Counted from the first letter of the stretch, positions 1 to 8,529 are shown. The stretch is DNA of 64,000 nucleotides from Embleya scabrispora DSM 41855 (GCF_000372745.1 NZ_KB889651.1:1-64000), one strand, 5' to 3'. The notes: a model not told the origin generated them from the letters alone. Numbers and translations: made by a program.

Positions 1-93
1 CGAGCGCGGGGGGACGAAGTCGCGGGAGCAGCGAGCGCGGGGGGACGAAGTCGCGGGAGCAGCGAGCGCGGGGGGACGAAGTCGCGGGAGCAG
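1..93. repeat. 31-bp tandem repeat, three copies at the window edge
   Basis: Three perfect, contiguous copies of a 31-bp unit (1-31, 32-62, 63-93), each starting CGAGCGCGGGGGGACGAAGT and ending GGGAGCAG. The array probably continues to the left of the window. The unit holds GACGAAGTC, which resembles the arms of a hairpin about 100 bp to the right. There is no spacer between units, so this is not a CRISPR array. No gene covers it. Confidence 0.9.
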
Positions 94-442
94 CGTTGCT
101 TTTTGTTGGGCGCCTTCGGCGCCGGCTCGCGAGGCACCGCCTTTTTCTCTCCCCCGCTTCGCTCCTCCGAGAAAAAGGCGGCCCCTCGCTCGGGACTTCG
201 TGTCCCTCCGCTTCGCTCCGGGTCACGAAGTCCAAGTTTTGCGGCTCCGCCGCTCTCCGCGCTTCGCGCGTCGATCGCTGGGGGTGGGGTGGGTCGGGGG
301 CGCTCACGCGCCGGGGGGTGGGGGCGGCGGGGGTGGGTTTGTTGTTTGGGGCTGTGGCTGGGTCGCTTCGCGTGTTGGGGGCGGGGGTGCCCGCCACCCG
401 TGGCCGGCCTTCGGGGGGTCGCGGGTGGCGGGGTTCGTGTGT
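94..442. repeat. Non-coding stretch with two modular hairpins
   Basis: No credible gene lies between the repeat array and the end of dctA. Two perfect inverted repeats stand out. Arms at 137-149 and 169-181 (13 bp, ending in a run of A/T) enclose 19 bases. Arms at 193-202 and 224-233 (10 bp) enclose 21 bases. Both loops carry CGCTTCGCTCC. Short GC hairpins follow near 240-280. The rest is G-rich low-complexity sequence. They may act as terminators for genes arriving from either side, or belong to a dispersed intergenic repeat family. Confidence 0.6.
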
Positions 443-1870
443 TCAGTGGGGCGTTGCCACTGGGGCGGGCTTGGTGATGGATACCCGGGCGGCCGCTGGG
501 GCGGGTGTGAGCGTGGTGACTTCGTCGAGGGGGGCGACGGGTTCGCCCGCCAGCACCTTGCGGGCCCGATTTCGGTCCAGCACGCCCTCCCAGGAGGCCA
601 CCACCAGACTCGCCACGCTGTTCCCGCACACGTTGGTCAGCGCGCGGCACTCGCTCATGAACTTGTCGATGCCGAACACCAGCATGATCCCGGCCACCGG
701 GACGTGCCCGACCGTGGACAACGTCGCGGCCAGCACGATGAACCCCGAGCCGGTCACTCCCGCCGCGCCCTTGGAGGTCAGCAACAACACCGCGACCAGG
801 CTCAGTTGTTGCCCCATGGACAGCGGTGTGTCGGTGGCCTGCGCGACGTACAGCGCGGCCAGCGTCAGATAGATGCAGGTCCCGTCGAGGTTGAACGAGT
901 ACCCGCTCGGCACCGTCAGACCGGCTACCTGGCGCGGCACGCCCAGGTTCTCCATCTTGGTGATCACCCGGGGCAGCACACTCTCGCTGGAGGAGGTGCC
1001 CAGCACGATCAGCAGCTCGTCCTTCATGTAGCGCAACAGGTGCAGGATGTTCAGCCGGATCGCGGCCATCACCAGCCCCAGCACCACGATCACGAAGAAC
1101 AGGCTCGTCCCGTAGAAGATCGCCACCAGTTTGCCCAGGCTGGTCAACGTGTCGAGCCCGTACTTGCCCACGGTGAACGCCATCGCGCCGAACGCGCCGA
1201 CCGGCGCCGCGTACATCACGATGCGCAGCACCGCGAACAAGACCCGGCCGGTGCGCTCCACGCCGACCGCGATGCCCTCGGCCGGGCGTCCGACCAGCTT
1301 GATCGCGATGCCGAAGAGCACCGCGAAGAACAACACCTGGAGCACGTCGCCGTCGGCGAAGGCGCCGACCACGCTGCTGGGCACCAGGTCGGTGAGGAAG
1401 TGCCACCAGGACTGCGCCTCGCCCTTGTCGATGTAGCCCTGCGCGGCCGCGGAGACCTTCATCGAGCCGACGTCGGCGTGCACGCCGTCGCCCGGGCGCA
1501 GCACGTTCATCACGACCAGGCCCAGGATCAGCGCGATGGTGGTCAGCGCCTCGAAGTAGACCAGCGACTTCCAGCCGATCCGACCGGCGCCGCGTAGGCT
1601 GTCCACGCCCGCGATGCCGGTCACCACGGTCACGAAGATGATCGGCGTGATGATCATCTTGATCGCGTTGACGAACGTGTCGCCCAGTGGGCGCAACTGT
1701 TCGCCGGTGTGCGGCCAGGCGGCGCCGACCACGATGCCGGCAAGGATGCCGACCAGGACCCATACGTACAGCAGCGTGTACCAGGGCCGGCGCGCCGGCG
1801 GCGGATCGGCGGGCGGCGGCGGGTCGGCCGCGCCGCCGGCGGCCGGGTCGATTGTGGTGACCTGGGACAT
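443..1870 (-). CDS. dctA: C4-dicarboxylate/cation symporter DctA
   Basis: Secondary transporter of the DAACS family, expected to take up succinate, fumarate or malate with protons or sodium across the cytoplasmic membrane. The 475-residue product has a proline-rich N-terminus (about residues 10-28) and then the family's run of hydrophobic helices. The serine-rich re-entrant loop GTSSSESVLP and the transport motif VPSGYSFNLDG are intact, as is the later FMSECRALTN segment. The start is the ATG at 1870, preceded by GGGAGG; upstream codons in the same frame look non-coding. It is divergent from the DcuS/CitA-like sensor at 2142, which is the usual arrangement for dicarboxylate-induced uptake. 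The length matches the family, so a functional gene is likely. Confidence 0.93.
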   Translation of the reverse strand: MSQVTTIDPAAGGAADPPPPADPPPARRPWYTLLYVWVLVGILAGIVVGAAWPHTGEQLRPLGDTFVNAIKMIITPIIFVTVVTGIAGVDSLRGAGRIGWKSLVYFEALTTIALILGLVVMNVLRPGDGVHADVGSMKVSAAAQGYIDKGEAQSWWHFLTDLVPSSVVGAFADGDVLQVLFFAVLFGIAIKLVGRPAEGIAVGVERTGRVLFAVLRIVMYAAPVGAFGAMAFTVGKYGLDTLTSLGKLVAIFYGTSLFFVIVVLGLVMAAIRLNILHLLRYMKDELLIVLGTSSSESVLPRVITKMENLGVPRQVAGLTVPSGYSFNLDGTCIYLTLAALYVAQATDTPLSMGQQLSLVAVLLLTSKGAAGVTGSGFIVLAATLSTVGHVPVAGIMLVFGIDKFMSECRALTNVCGNSVASLVVASWEGVLDRNRARKVLAGEPVAPLDEVTTLTPAPAAARVSITKPAPVATPH

Positions 1871-2029
1871 GAGGGGCCTCCCGGGAGGGGATGTCGGGTC
1901 GAGCGGACGGAACGCTGCGACACCGGAGCCGGCACCGGGCCGGGCCACCGCGCCGGTCGGGCGGCGGAAACATCGGCGAAACAGCGCGTTACGGCACGTA
2001 GACTGGCGCGGCACCGGGGCCCGCCGGTG

Positions 2030-2047
2030 ATTACGCGCATTACGCGC
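2030..2047. promoter_or_regulatory. Tandem 9-bp repeat in the dctA/sensor intergenic region
   Basis: Two perfect adjacent copies of ATTACGCGC (2030-2038 and 2039-2047) lie in the 271-bp region between divergent dctA and its sensor kinase. CitB/DcuR-type regulators bind AT-rich direct or inverted sites in such regions. These are the most AT-containing repeats here, so they are candidate binding sites for the response regulator at 3773. This is an inference from position. Confidence 0.4.
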
Positions 2048-2141
2048 ATGACGAAATTCCTGCCGAATCGCCGGAAAGCGGATGAAATACGGGCAGTGAA
2101 CGCCTTGCGAGACAGCCCGGGCGCCCAGGGATAATTCGCGC

Positions 2142-3776
2142 ATGGCCAACCAGAGCATCGCTCGGCAGGTGCTGCTGTGGCAGCTCGCCCTCGTCCTGCT
2201 GCTCGTCGCGGCCGGCTCCGGCGTCGCCGTCCATGCCGTACGCCGGTCCGGTGAGCAGACCGCCCGGGAGCGCGCGCTCGACGTGGCCCGCACGCTGGCC
2301 CGCGCGCCCGGCCTCGCCGAGGCAGCGACAGCCCCCGACCCGAGCTCCCGGCTCCAACCGATGGCCGAGCAGATCCGCAGGGAGAACCGCGTCGACTTCG
2401 TGGTGGTGATGAGCGTCGACGGCACCCGCTTCACCCACCCCGACCCGACCAAGATCGGCAAGACCTTCCTCGGCCACATCGACGCCGCGGCGCACGGACG
2501 GACCTCGACCGAGACCTACACCGGCTCACTGGGCCCCTCCGTGCGCGCCGTCGTCCCGGTCGTCGGCCCCGACGGCCGCCCGATCGCGCTGGTCTCCGTC
2601 GGAGTCACCAACCGCCGCGTCGACGCGCTGGTCGGCCAGGACGTCCCGTTGGTGCTCGCGGTCGCCGCCGCCGCCCTCGCGGTGGCCTGCGCGGCGAGCA
2701 TCGCGGTGCACCACCGGCTGCGCCGGCAGACCCTGGGCCTGGGACCGGTCGAGCTGCGGCGGGTGTACGAACACCACGACGCGGTGCTGCACGCCGTCCG
2801 TGAGGGCCTGATCGTGGTGGACTCCGCCGGCCGGCTGGTGCTGGCCAACGACGAGGCGGTCCGGCTGCTCGCGCTGCCCGCCGCGCCGGAGGGTCGGCAT
2901 GTGGGCACGCTGGGCCTGGACCGCACGCTGGCCGACACGCTCGCCGCCGGCCGCACGGTCACCGACGAGATCCACCTGTGCGACACCCGCGCGCTCGCGG
3001 TCAACATCAGCCCCACCGGCCGGGACGGGCGGATGGTGGCCACCTTCCGTGACCACACCGAACTGCGCGCCCTGGTCGGCGAACTCGACCAGGTCAAGGG
3101 CTTCGCCGAGGCGCTGCGCGCATCCGCGCACGAGGCGGGGAACCGGCTGCACACCATCGTCGCGCTGATCGAACTGGGTCGCGGCGAGGAGGCGATCCGA
3201 TTCGCCACCGGTGAACTGAGTGCCGCCCAGGACTTGGCCGACGAGCTCACCGCCGCCGTACACGAACCCGCTCTGGCCGCTCTGCTGTTCGGCAAGCACG
3301 CGCAGGCCGCCGAACGCGGTGTGCAGCTGACCGTGACCGGGGATCCGGCGAGCGATCGCGACGGGCCGGATCCGCTCGACGCGTTCGCCTCCCGCTTCGA
3401 TCCGCGCGACCTGGTCACCGTGTTGGGCAACCTGGTCGACAACGCGATCGACGCGGCGGTGTCGGCACCGCCGCCGCGCACCGTGCGGGTCACCGTCGGC
3501 GCGGATCCGGACGCCGCCGGGGGTGGTCTGCTGCTCCGGGTCGCGGACAGCGGTCCCGGTATCGACGAACCGCTCACCAAGCGGGTGTTCGAGCGGGGAT
3601 GGAGCACCAAGGAGGACTACGGCTCCCAGGGCCGCGGCCTGGGCCTGGCACTGGTCCGGGCCACGGTGGCCAGGCATGCCGGCACCGTCGACGTCGCCCG
3701 AGGCGACACCGGCGGGGCGGTATTCACCGTGCGATTGCCCGCACTGCCCGCCCAACGCCCCGGGGAGGAAGCATGA
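2142..3776 (+). CDS. DcuS/CitA-type sensor histidine kinase
   Basis: Membrane sensor kinase for C4-dicarboxylates or related carboxylates. The 544-residue protein has a transmembrane segment at about 11-32, an extracytoplasmic PAS-like sensor domain (about 40-165), a second transmembrane segment (about 168-190), a cytoplasmic PAS domain (about 208-310), and a CitA-class kinase core. The phosphorylated histidine is H330 in AHEAGNRLH, the form typical of the citrate/dicarboxylate group rather than SHELRTP. ATP-binding boxes DNAIDAA, DSGPGID and GRGLGLALV follow. The stop overlaps the start of the response regulator (ATGA at 3773-3776), so the pair is translationally coupled. Divergent dctA is the probable target. 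Confidence 0.93.
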   Translation: MANQSIARQVLLWQLALVLLLVAAGSGVAVHAVRRSGEQTARERALDVARTLARAPGLAEAATAPDPSSRLQPMAEQIRRENRVDFVVVMSVDGTRFTHPDPTKIGKTFLGHIDAAAHGRTSTETYTGSLGPSVRAVVPVVGPDGRPIALVSVGVTNRRVDALVGQDVPLVLAVAAAALAVACAASIAVHHRLRRQTLGLGPVELRRVYEHHDAVLHAVREGLIVVDSAGRLVLANDEAVRLLALPAAPEGRHVGTLGLDRTLADTLAAGRTVTDEIHLCDTRALAVNISPTGRDGRMVATFRDHTELRALVGELDQVKGFAEALRASAHEAGNRLHTIVALIELGRGEEAIRFATGELSAAQDLADELTAAVHEPALAALLFGKHAQAAERGVQLTVTGDPASDRDGPDPLDAFASRFDPRDLVTVLGNLVDNAIDAAVSAPPPRTVRVTVGADPDAAGGGLLLRVADSGPGIDEPLTKRVFERGWSTKEDYGSQGRGLGLALVRATVARHAGTVDVARGDTGGAVFTVRLPALPAQRPGEEA

Positions 3777-4492
3777 TTCGCACCCTGATCGTCGAGGACG
3801 ACCCGGTCCTGGCCGAGGCACACGCGGTCTTCACCGGCCGCGTCCCGGACTTCGAGGTGGTCGGCGTCACCGGCAGCGGCGCCGAGGCGCTGCGCCTGCT
3901 GTCCACTCGACGGGTCGATCTGGTCCTGCTCGACCTCTACCTCCCGGACCTGCACGGCCTCGACGTGTGCCGGACCATGCGCGGCCAGGGCCACGACGCC
4001 GATGTCATCGCCGTCACCTCGGCCCGGGACCTGCGGCTGGTGCGCTCGGCGGTGTCGCTGGGCGTGGTGCAGTACCTGCTCAAGCCGTTCTCCTTCGCCG
4101 CGTTCCGCGAACGTCTGGACGGCTACGCCGAATACCGTCGCCACATCGGCGAGGCCGGCACCGCGCCGACCGCCACCGGGCAGCGCGAGGTCGACCAGGC
4201 GTTCGCCGCGCTGCGTCGCACCTCCGACGCGCCGCCGCTGCCCAAGGGACTGGCCGCCGCCACGTTCGAGGCGATCGTCGCGCACCTGAGCACCGGCGCG
4301 GTGACCTCCGCCGCCGACATCGCCGAGGCGGTCGGCATCTCCCGCCCGACCGCGCGCCGCTACCTGGACCACCTGTCCGCCCGCCGCCTGGTCTCCCGCG
4401 AACCCCGCTACGGAGGCGCGGGCCGCCCCGAGTACATCTACCGCTGGCACACCCCGCACCCGGAGACGTCCGGACCGCCGGGAGCGGGCTGA
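3773..4492 (+). CDS. CitB/DcuR-type response regulator
   Basis: Response regulator of 239 residues paired with the kinase just upstream. The receiver domain (about 1-120) has the acidic pair VEDD at 7-10, the phospho-acceptor D54 in LLDLYLPD, and the conserved lysine in LLKPF. The C-terminal part (about 170-225) is a helix-turn-helix of the CitB class, with SAADIAEAVGISRPTARRYL. The start is the ATG at 3773, overlapping the kinase stop and preceded by GGGGAGGAAG. It probably activates dctA; the tandem 9-bp repeats at 2030 are candidate sites. Confidence 0.92.
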   Translation: MIRTLIVEDDPVLAEAHAVFTGRVPDFEVVGVTGSGAEALRLLSTRRVDLVLLDLYLPDLHGLDVCRTMRGQGHDADVIAVTSARDLRLVRSAVSLGVVQYLLKPFSFAAFRERLDGYAEYRRHIGEAGTAPTATGQREVDQAFAALRRTSDAPPLPKGLAAATFEAIVAHLSTGAVTSAADIAEAVGISRPTARRYLDHLSARRLVSREPRYGGAGRPEYIYRWHTPHPETSGPPGAG

Positions 4493-4604
4493 GCCGCTTT
4501 CGCCCCATGTGGCGTGCCGTCCTCGGTCGGGAGCGCAATCCCCGGCGCACACCCGTCGGTCGGGGTCGCGTGACGGAAGACAGCGGTAGGAGGGAAGTCG
4601 GCGA

Positions 4605-5492
4605 TCAGGACTTGGGGGCGTCCGAGAGGCGGACGAACGTGTAGCCCTGTTGCAGGAGTTCGGGCACGGCCAGGCGGATGCCGGCGGCGGTGCCGCCGCG
4701 CGGGTGGTTCATGTGGCCGATCACCACCGAGCCCGGGCGGACGTCCCGCATCGCCTTGCGGACCTGCTCCGGATTGAAGGTGGCGCCGCCGTCGGCGTTG
4801 ACGTGGAAACTCGCGAAGCGTTCGCCGAGGTCGGTGACGATCTTCGCCGCGACGTCGTCGCAGTAGGCCGTCCCGGAGCGGAAGAACCGCGGCGGGTGGC
4901 CGAGCAGTTCGGTGAGTTTGGCCCGGTTGCCGAAGATCTCGTCGTAGACCTCGCCCGCATCCTTGGTGCCCGCGATCCCGTAGGCGGCACGGCCGGACAC
5001 GGACAGCGGCAGGTGCCCGGTGCCGTGGTTGGCGATCTCGAAGAGCGGGTCCGCGGCCAGTTGCCGAAGCGTGGCCGAATTCGCGTCGACCCAGCGGGAG
5101 TTGACGAACAGGGTCGCCGGCACCGACCGTTCGCGCAGGAAGTCGATCAGCGCCCGGTCGTACTCGCCGCCGCCCTTGCCGCCGCACGCGTCGAAGGTCA
5201 GCGCCGCCACCTTCCTGGTGGTCGACAGCCGGGACAACGATCCCGGCACCTCCAGGCCCCAACTCGTGGGCGCCTGCCTGCCGTAGCGGGCGACGATCTC
5301 CTCCCGGGTCGGACCGGCGGCCGTCGACGGACCCGAGGGGTGCGTCGGATTCGGCTCCGCCGGTGCCGGGCGAGCCGCCGCCGGCGCGGGTGGCGACGAC
5401 GTCGTCGGCGCGGCGGACTTCCCCGCGTCCGAACACCCCGCCGACAGACCGCCCAACGCGGCTGCCAGCACCACCCGTCGGCCCACGTCCAT
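4605..5492 (-). CDS. Polysaccharide-deacetylase-family lipoprotein
   Basis: Predicted surface lipoprotein of 295 residues with a carbohydrate esterase family 4 (NodB-like) fold. The N-terminus has a short hydrophobic stretch and the lipobox LSAGC, then an Ala/Pro/Thr-rich linker (about 22-65). Catalytic motifs are visible: TFDACGG (motif 1), NHGTGHLPLS (H-x3-H metal site) and RFFRSGTAY (motif 3). In motif 1 the usual second aspartate is alanine, so one metal ligand of the classical TFDDG is absent; this variant may have altered metal binding. The ATG at 5492 is chosen because GGAGG lies about 9 bases upstream; a GTG at 5540 has no ribosome site. The substrate, such as peptidoglycan or another N-acetylated polymer, is not known. 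Confidence 0.85.
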   Translation of the reverse strand: MDVGRRVVLAAALGGLSAGCSDAGKSAAPTTSSPPAPAAARPAPAEPNPTHPSGPSTAAGPTREEIVARYGRQAPTSWGLEVPGSLSRLSTTRKVAALTFDACGGKGGGEYDRALIDFLRERSVPATLFVNSRWVDANSATLRQLAADPLFEIANHGTGHLPLSVSGRAAYGIAGTKDAGEVYDEIFGNRAKLTELLGHPPRFFRSGTAYCDDVAAKIVTDLGERFASFHVNADGGATFNPEQVRKAMRDVRPGSVVIGHMNHPRGGTAAGIRLAVPELLQQGYTFVRLSDAPKS

Positions 5493-5623
5493 CGCGCCGT
5501 CCTCCACATCCGCGCGACGCCAACCGCCGTGCGGGTTCACCCTAGGAGATCACCGCGGCCCCCGCTGCCCGGGACCCGGGTGGCACGCCGTCGAGTGTCA
5601 CCGGCGGCGGTTACGGTCGCGGC

Positions 5624-6064
5624 ATGACTGTGCGCATCGACCTGACCCTGGACTGCACGAACGCGCCGCTCCTGGCCGATTTCTGGAAGGTGGCCCTGGG
5701 TTACGTCGACGAACCCCCGCCCGCGCCCTTCGAAACGCGCGCACAATGGTTCGCCCAATTCGATCTGCCCGAGGGCGACTCGGTGGACGACGCCGCGTGG
5801 TTGTGCGATCCGCGCGGCGTGGGACCTCGGCTGTCCATCCTGAAGGTGCCCGAGCCCAAGACCGTGAAGAACCGGCTGCACATCGACATCCGGGTGCCGG
5901 GTCACGGCTCGCCCGAGCAGCGCTGGGAGCGCATCAGGGCCGAGTCCGCGCGCTTGGTGGCGGCGGGCGGCACCATCCTGCGCGAGGACCCCGGCCACCA
6001 CTTCGTGATGGCCGACCCCGAGGGCAACGAGTTCTGCGTCGCGGCCGGCCCGGCGACGAGCTGA
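5624..6064 (+). CDS. VOC-family (glyoxalase-like) protein
   Basis: Small 146-residue protein with the beta-alpha-beta-beta-beta layout of the vicinal oxygen chelate superfamily. It starts with VRIDLTLDCTN and LADFWKVALGY, has the mid-protein NRLHIDIRV strand, and ends with the typical FVMADPEGNEFCV. The second half carries the H and E positions (HIDI, GNEF) that bind metal in many members. Such proteins range from glyoxalases and dioxygenases to drug-binding resistance proteins, so the substrate cannot be named. It stands alone between a minus-strand lipoprotein gene and a minus-strand oxidoreductase gene. Confidence 0.85.
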   Translation: MTVRIDLTLDCTNAPLLADFWKVALGYVDEPPPAPFETRAQWFAQFDLPEGDSVDDAAWLCDPRGVGPRLSILKVPEPKTVKNRLHIDIRVPGHGSPEQRWERIRAESARLVAAGGTILREDPGHHFVMADPEGNEFCVAAGPATS

Positions 6065-6269
6065 TCCGCACACGGTCCCAATCATCGGGATACGGGGTTT
6101 GGCTTCGCGGTCCGCAAAACGGCCGGCGGGGCGCGACGGAGTCGGTGCGGCCTCGAACAGGGCTCGGAGGCGTGCCGGGGGCTGGATGCCCGGTGTCGGG
6201 ACGCCACCCTCCGCCCGGCCGCCGGCGAACACCCTTGATCGGCCGGGCGACCCGATCCGTGGCAGCGGC

Positions 6270-7163
6270 TCAGACGACGATGACCCGGCGTCCGCGCGTG
6301 TGACCGGCCCGGCTGTCGGTGTGCGCCGCCGCGGCGTCGGCGAGCGTGTACGACTTCTCCACGGGGATGTGGAGCTTTCCTCGCGCGATGAGCCCGACCG
6401 CCTCGGCGAGTGCGTCCGGCACACTCCCGGCTACGCCGGAGAATCGCACGCCGGCCTCGGGCGCATCCAGGTCGGCGATGGAGACCACCTTCTGCGGATC
6501 CCCCGTCAGCTCGACCAGCTCACGGATCACCCCCGACCCGGCCAGATCGAGCGCCGCGTCGACCCGACCGAGCCCGCGCACCCGCTCGACCCAGCCCTCG
6601 CCGTACGTCGTCGCGATGGCGCCCAGCCCACGCAGGTAGTCCTGGTTCGCGGCCCCCGCCGTGCCGATCACCGTGATGCCCCGATCGCGGGCGACCTGCA
6701 ACACCGCCGAGCCGACTCCCCCCGACGCACCGCTGACCAACAGCGTCTGCCCGGGCCGCACACCGACCTCGCGGATGATGCGCAACGCGGTCTCCACCAC
6801 CGAGGGGTACCCGGCCGCCTCTTCGAACGTCAGCCCCTCCGGCATCCGGGCCCACGCCGACAGCACGGCGAACTCGGCATAGGTGCTCGATCCTTCGCCG
6901 AACACGCGGTCCCCGACCTCGACCCCTTCGACGCCCTCGCCGACCTCGTCCACCACCCCGGCGGCGTCCAGCCCGACTCCGGAGGGCAACTCGGTCGGAT
7001 GGGCACCCAGAACCTGCCCTTCCCGGATCCGCCAGTCGACGGGGTTCACGCCCGCCGCCCGCACGGCGATGCGTATGTAGCCGGGTGCCGCGTGGGGCTC
7101 CTCGGCGTCGATGAGGTGCAGAACATCCGGACCGCCGAACTCGGCGAAGCTCACTTTCTTCAT
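6270..7163 (-). CDS. NADP-dependent quinone oxidoreductase-like (MDR family)
   Basis: Zinc-independent medium-chain dehydrogenase/reductase of 297 residues, similar in layout to quinone oxidoreductases. The N-terminal GroES-like domain contains AAGVNPVDWRIREG. The Rossmann domain has the nucleotide motif LLVSGASGGVGSAVLQ at about 145-160. Cysteine and histidine zinc ligands are missing, as expected for this subgroup. The start is the ATG at 7163 (product begins MKKVSFAEFGG); codons upstream of it are not conserved-looking. It is divergent from a TetR gene 70 bp away, and a palindrome sits between them. The TetR protein probably represses it in response to a reactive or aromatic compound. Confidence 0.88.
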   Translation of the reverse strand: MKKVSFAEFGGPDVLHLIDAEEPHAAPGYIRIAVRAAGVNPVDWRIREGQVLGAHPTELPSGVGLDAAGVVDEVGEGVEGVEVGDRVFGEGSSTYAEFAVLSAWARMPEGLTFEEAAGYPSVVETALRIIREVGVRPGQTLLVSGASGGVGSAVLQVARDRGITVIGTAGAANQDYLRGLGAIATTYGEGWVERVRGLGRVDAALDLAGSGVIRELVELTGDPQKVVSIADLDAPEAGVRFSGVAGSVPDALAEAVGLIARGKLHIPVEKSYTLADAAAAHTDSRAGHTRGRRVIVV

Positions 7164-7171
7164 GCGATCGA

Positions 7172-7231
7172 CCGTAACACTAACGGTTAGCTTTTCGAAA
7201 CTGCTATGACTTCGCATTTGCTAGTGTCAGC
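7172..7231. promoter_or_regulatory. Operator/promoter region shared by oxidoreductase and TetR
   Basis: The 70-bp divergent region holds an inverted repeat CTAAC-G-GTTAG (7180-7190) inside a longer dyad with CCGT/ACGG ends (7172-7186). A second element, GCTAGTGTCAGC, is at 7220-7231. Both contain TAGTGT on opposite strands (TTAGTGT reading left, CTAGTGT reading right), so each may be the -10 box of one gene and a half-site for the repressor. The TAGTGT for the TetR gene ends 6 bases before its ATG, which suggests a leaderless transcript. Confidence 0.5.
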
Positions 7232-7233
7232 AC

Positions 7234-7854
7234 ATGACCGAGCCGCCCGGACGCCGTGAGCGAAAGAAGGCCGCGACCCGCCAAAAGATCGCCGACACCG
7301 CCCTGCGGCTCTTCCTCGAACGCGGGTACGACGCGGTGGGCATTCGCGAGGTGGCCGCCGAGGCCGACGTGGCCGTCACCACGCTCTTCGCCCACTTCGC
7401 CTCGAAAGAGGCCCTGGTGTTCGAGCAGGACGAGGACTTCGAGCAACGCCTCATGCGGGCGGTCACCGACCGGGCCCCGCACGAGCCGCTCATCCCGGCA
7501 CTGCGCCGCGAGATCCTGGCCCTGGTGCGTCACTGCACAGCCGAGGGCGCCGCCCCGATCTGGCACATGATCGACACGTCACCCGCGCTGCGGGAGCACG
7601 AGGAGTCGATGCGGCTGCGCCACGCGGAGTCGCTGGCCACCGCCATCGCCGCCGATCCCGACCTGTCCCGGTCCGCAACGGCCTGCCGCACGATCGCAAG
7701 ATTCGTGATCGACGCCTATTCACTGTCCCGCGAGGCGGCCGACCCGGAAGCCGCGGTCGACGAGACCTTCCAAATGATCGAGGCCGCCTGGAACGTCACC
7801 CGCCCTCCCCGCCTCACGCCACGCGCGCCCGAAGGCCAAACCCAAGCAAACTGA
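7234..7854 (+). CDS. TetR-family regulator
   Basis: Transcriptional repressor of 206 residues. The N-terminal helix-turn-helix (about 12-58) reads through KIADTALRLFLERGYDAVG and VAVTTLFAHFASKEAL, the standard TetR recognition region. The C-terminal half is a helical ligand-binding and dimerisation domain without recognisable specificity. The gene is divergent from the quinone oxidoreductase, and the shared intergenic dyad makes autoregulation and control of that gene likely. The end of the product is Arg/Pro-rich. The start codon ATG at 7234 has no obvious ribosome site, consistent with leaderless translation. Confidence 0.9.
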   Translation: MTEPPGRRERKKAATRQKIADTALRLFLERGYDAVGIREVAAEADVAVTTLFAHFASKEALVFEQDEDFEQRLMRAVTDRAPHEPLIPALRREILALVRHCTAEGAAPIWHMIDTSPALREHEESMRLRHAESLATAIAADPDLSRSATACRTIARFVIDAYSLSREAADPEAAVDETFQMIEAAWNVTRPPRLTPRAPEGQTQAN

Positions 7855-7889
7855 CAACAATCGCGGCGCAACGACAACCACACGCGCCC

Positions 7890-8000
7890 CAGCGGGCGGC
7901 GAGCGTCGGCGACCGCCGCGACGACGGTGTGCCCGAAGCGTTCGAGCAGCCCGATCAGCCCGTCGCGGAGCAGCACGCCGTGGGCCGACTCGTCCAGGAC
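7890..8000 (-). pseudogene. Relic of a LuxR-type response regulator (receiver N-terminus)
   Basis: Reading leftwards from about 8000, one frame encodes a stretch containing LLRDGLIGLLERFGHTVV followed by AAVADA. This is what the first helix and second strand of NarL/LuxR-type receiver domains look like. The usual start and acidic pocket before it are damaged (VLDESAHG in place of a clean strand plus acidic pair), and nothing recognisable follows ADARRPLG. It ends next to the TetR gene. It is best read as a fragment left after deletion. Confidence 0.55.
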
Positions 8001-8002
8001 GC

Positions 8003-8138
8003 GCCGCTCATCCTGCCCTGGACCACCCTGGCCGCGATCACCGCCGCCTGCGCCCTGATCGCCCTGCTGGGCACCGTACTCCCGGCCCAGGCCCTGCTCC
8101 GGCACCGCCCGACCGAACCGGCCGCCTCGCGCGAGTGA
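8003..8138 (+). pseudogene. Relic of an FtsX-type ABC permease (C-terminus)
   Basis: The last about 44 codons before the stop at 8138 encode LPWTTLAAITAACALIALL followed by GTVLPAQALLRHRP. This matches the final transmembrane helix and the proline-alanine end of FtsX-like permeases of the lipoprotein/antimicrobial peptide ABC exporters. No start codon or upstream permease sequence is present; the preceding sequence belongs to the opposed regulator relic. The original terminator is still present 38 bp downstream. Confidence 0.6.
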
Positions 8139-8175
8139 CCGACACCTCCAGGCGCGAATGACCCGCCCCCACACC

Positions 8176-8211
8176 CGAGTGCCGCCCCCCGGATCCGGGG
8201 GGCGGCACTCG
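8176..8211. terminator. Perfect 36-bp palindrome, bidirectional terminator
   Basis: An uninterrupted 36-bp palindrome centred on GGATCC: 18-base arms beginning CGAGTGCCGCCCCCCGGA. In RNA this gives an extremely stable GC hairpin with no U-tract, the form common in Streptomyces. It sits 38 bp past the stop of the permease relic and before the promoter of the LAL regulator gene, so it still insulates the two. Confidence 0.8.
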
Positions 8212-8415
8212 CCCGCGCCCACCACCGACGCCCCCGGCGACGCGGTCGATCCACCGGACCCGGCCCGACGCGCGAGCGCAACCCGCCGAAGCGCGCCGCC
8301 ACACCGCAGCCTTCGCGTGTTCCAGCCCGCGCTCATCCGCGCTCTCGCGACACCCGCCACCCGACTCCCGCGCGCCGCCACGGTTCCCGTTCGTGTGCGC
8401 GCGCAACTTTCCCGC

Positions 8416-8445
8416 TGTCACTGGCGGTCAATGGCCGGTTACCTA
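8416..8445 (+). promoter_or_regulatory. Candidate promoter of the LAL regulator
   Basis: TGTCAC (8416-8421) and TACCTA (8440-8445) are separated by 18 bp, about 85 bp before the start of the large regulator. Both fit the housekeeping sigma pattern of actinobacteria. A GTCAA/TTGAC dyad overlaps the -10 region and could be a regulator site. Weak evidence, from sequence only. Confidence 0.35.
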
Positions 8446-8529
8446 TGGTTGACGTGGCCGGCGGGCCCGGGGTTTCATGCACCGGTGGGAGAACGTGCGC
8501 AGGGCGACACTTGGGGGCTCGCAATAGCC

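Noticed and set aside
1-93. Possible CRISPR array
   Set aside because: The three units are contiguous with no spacers and no cas genes are nearby.
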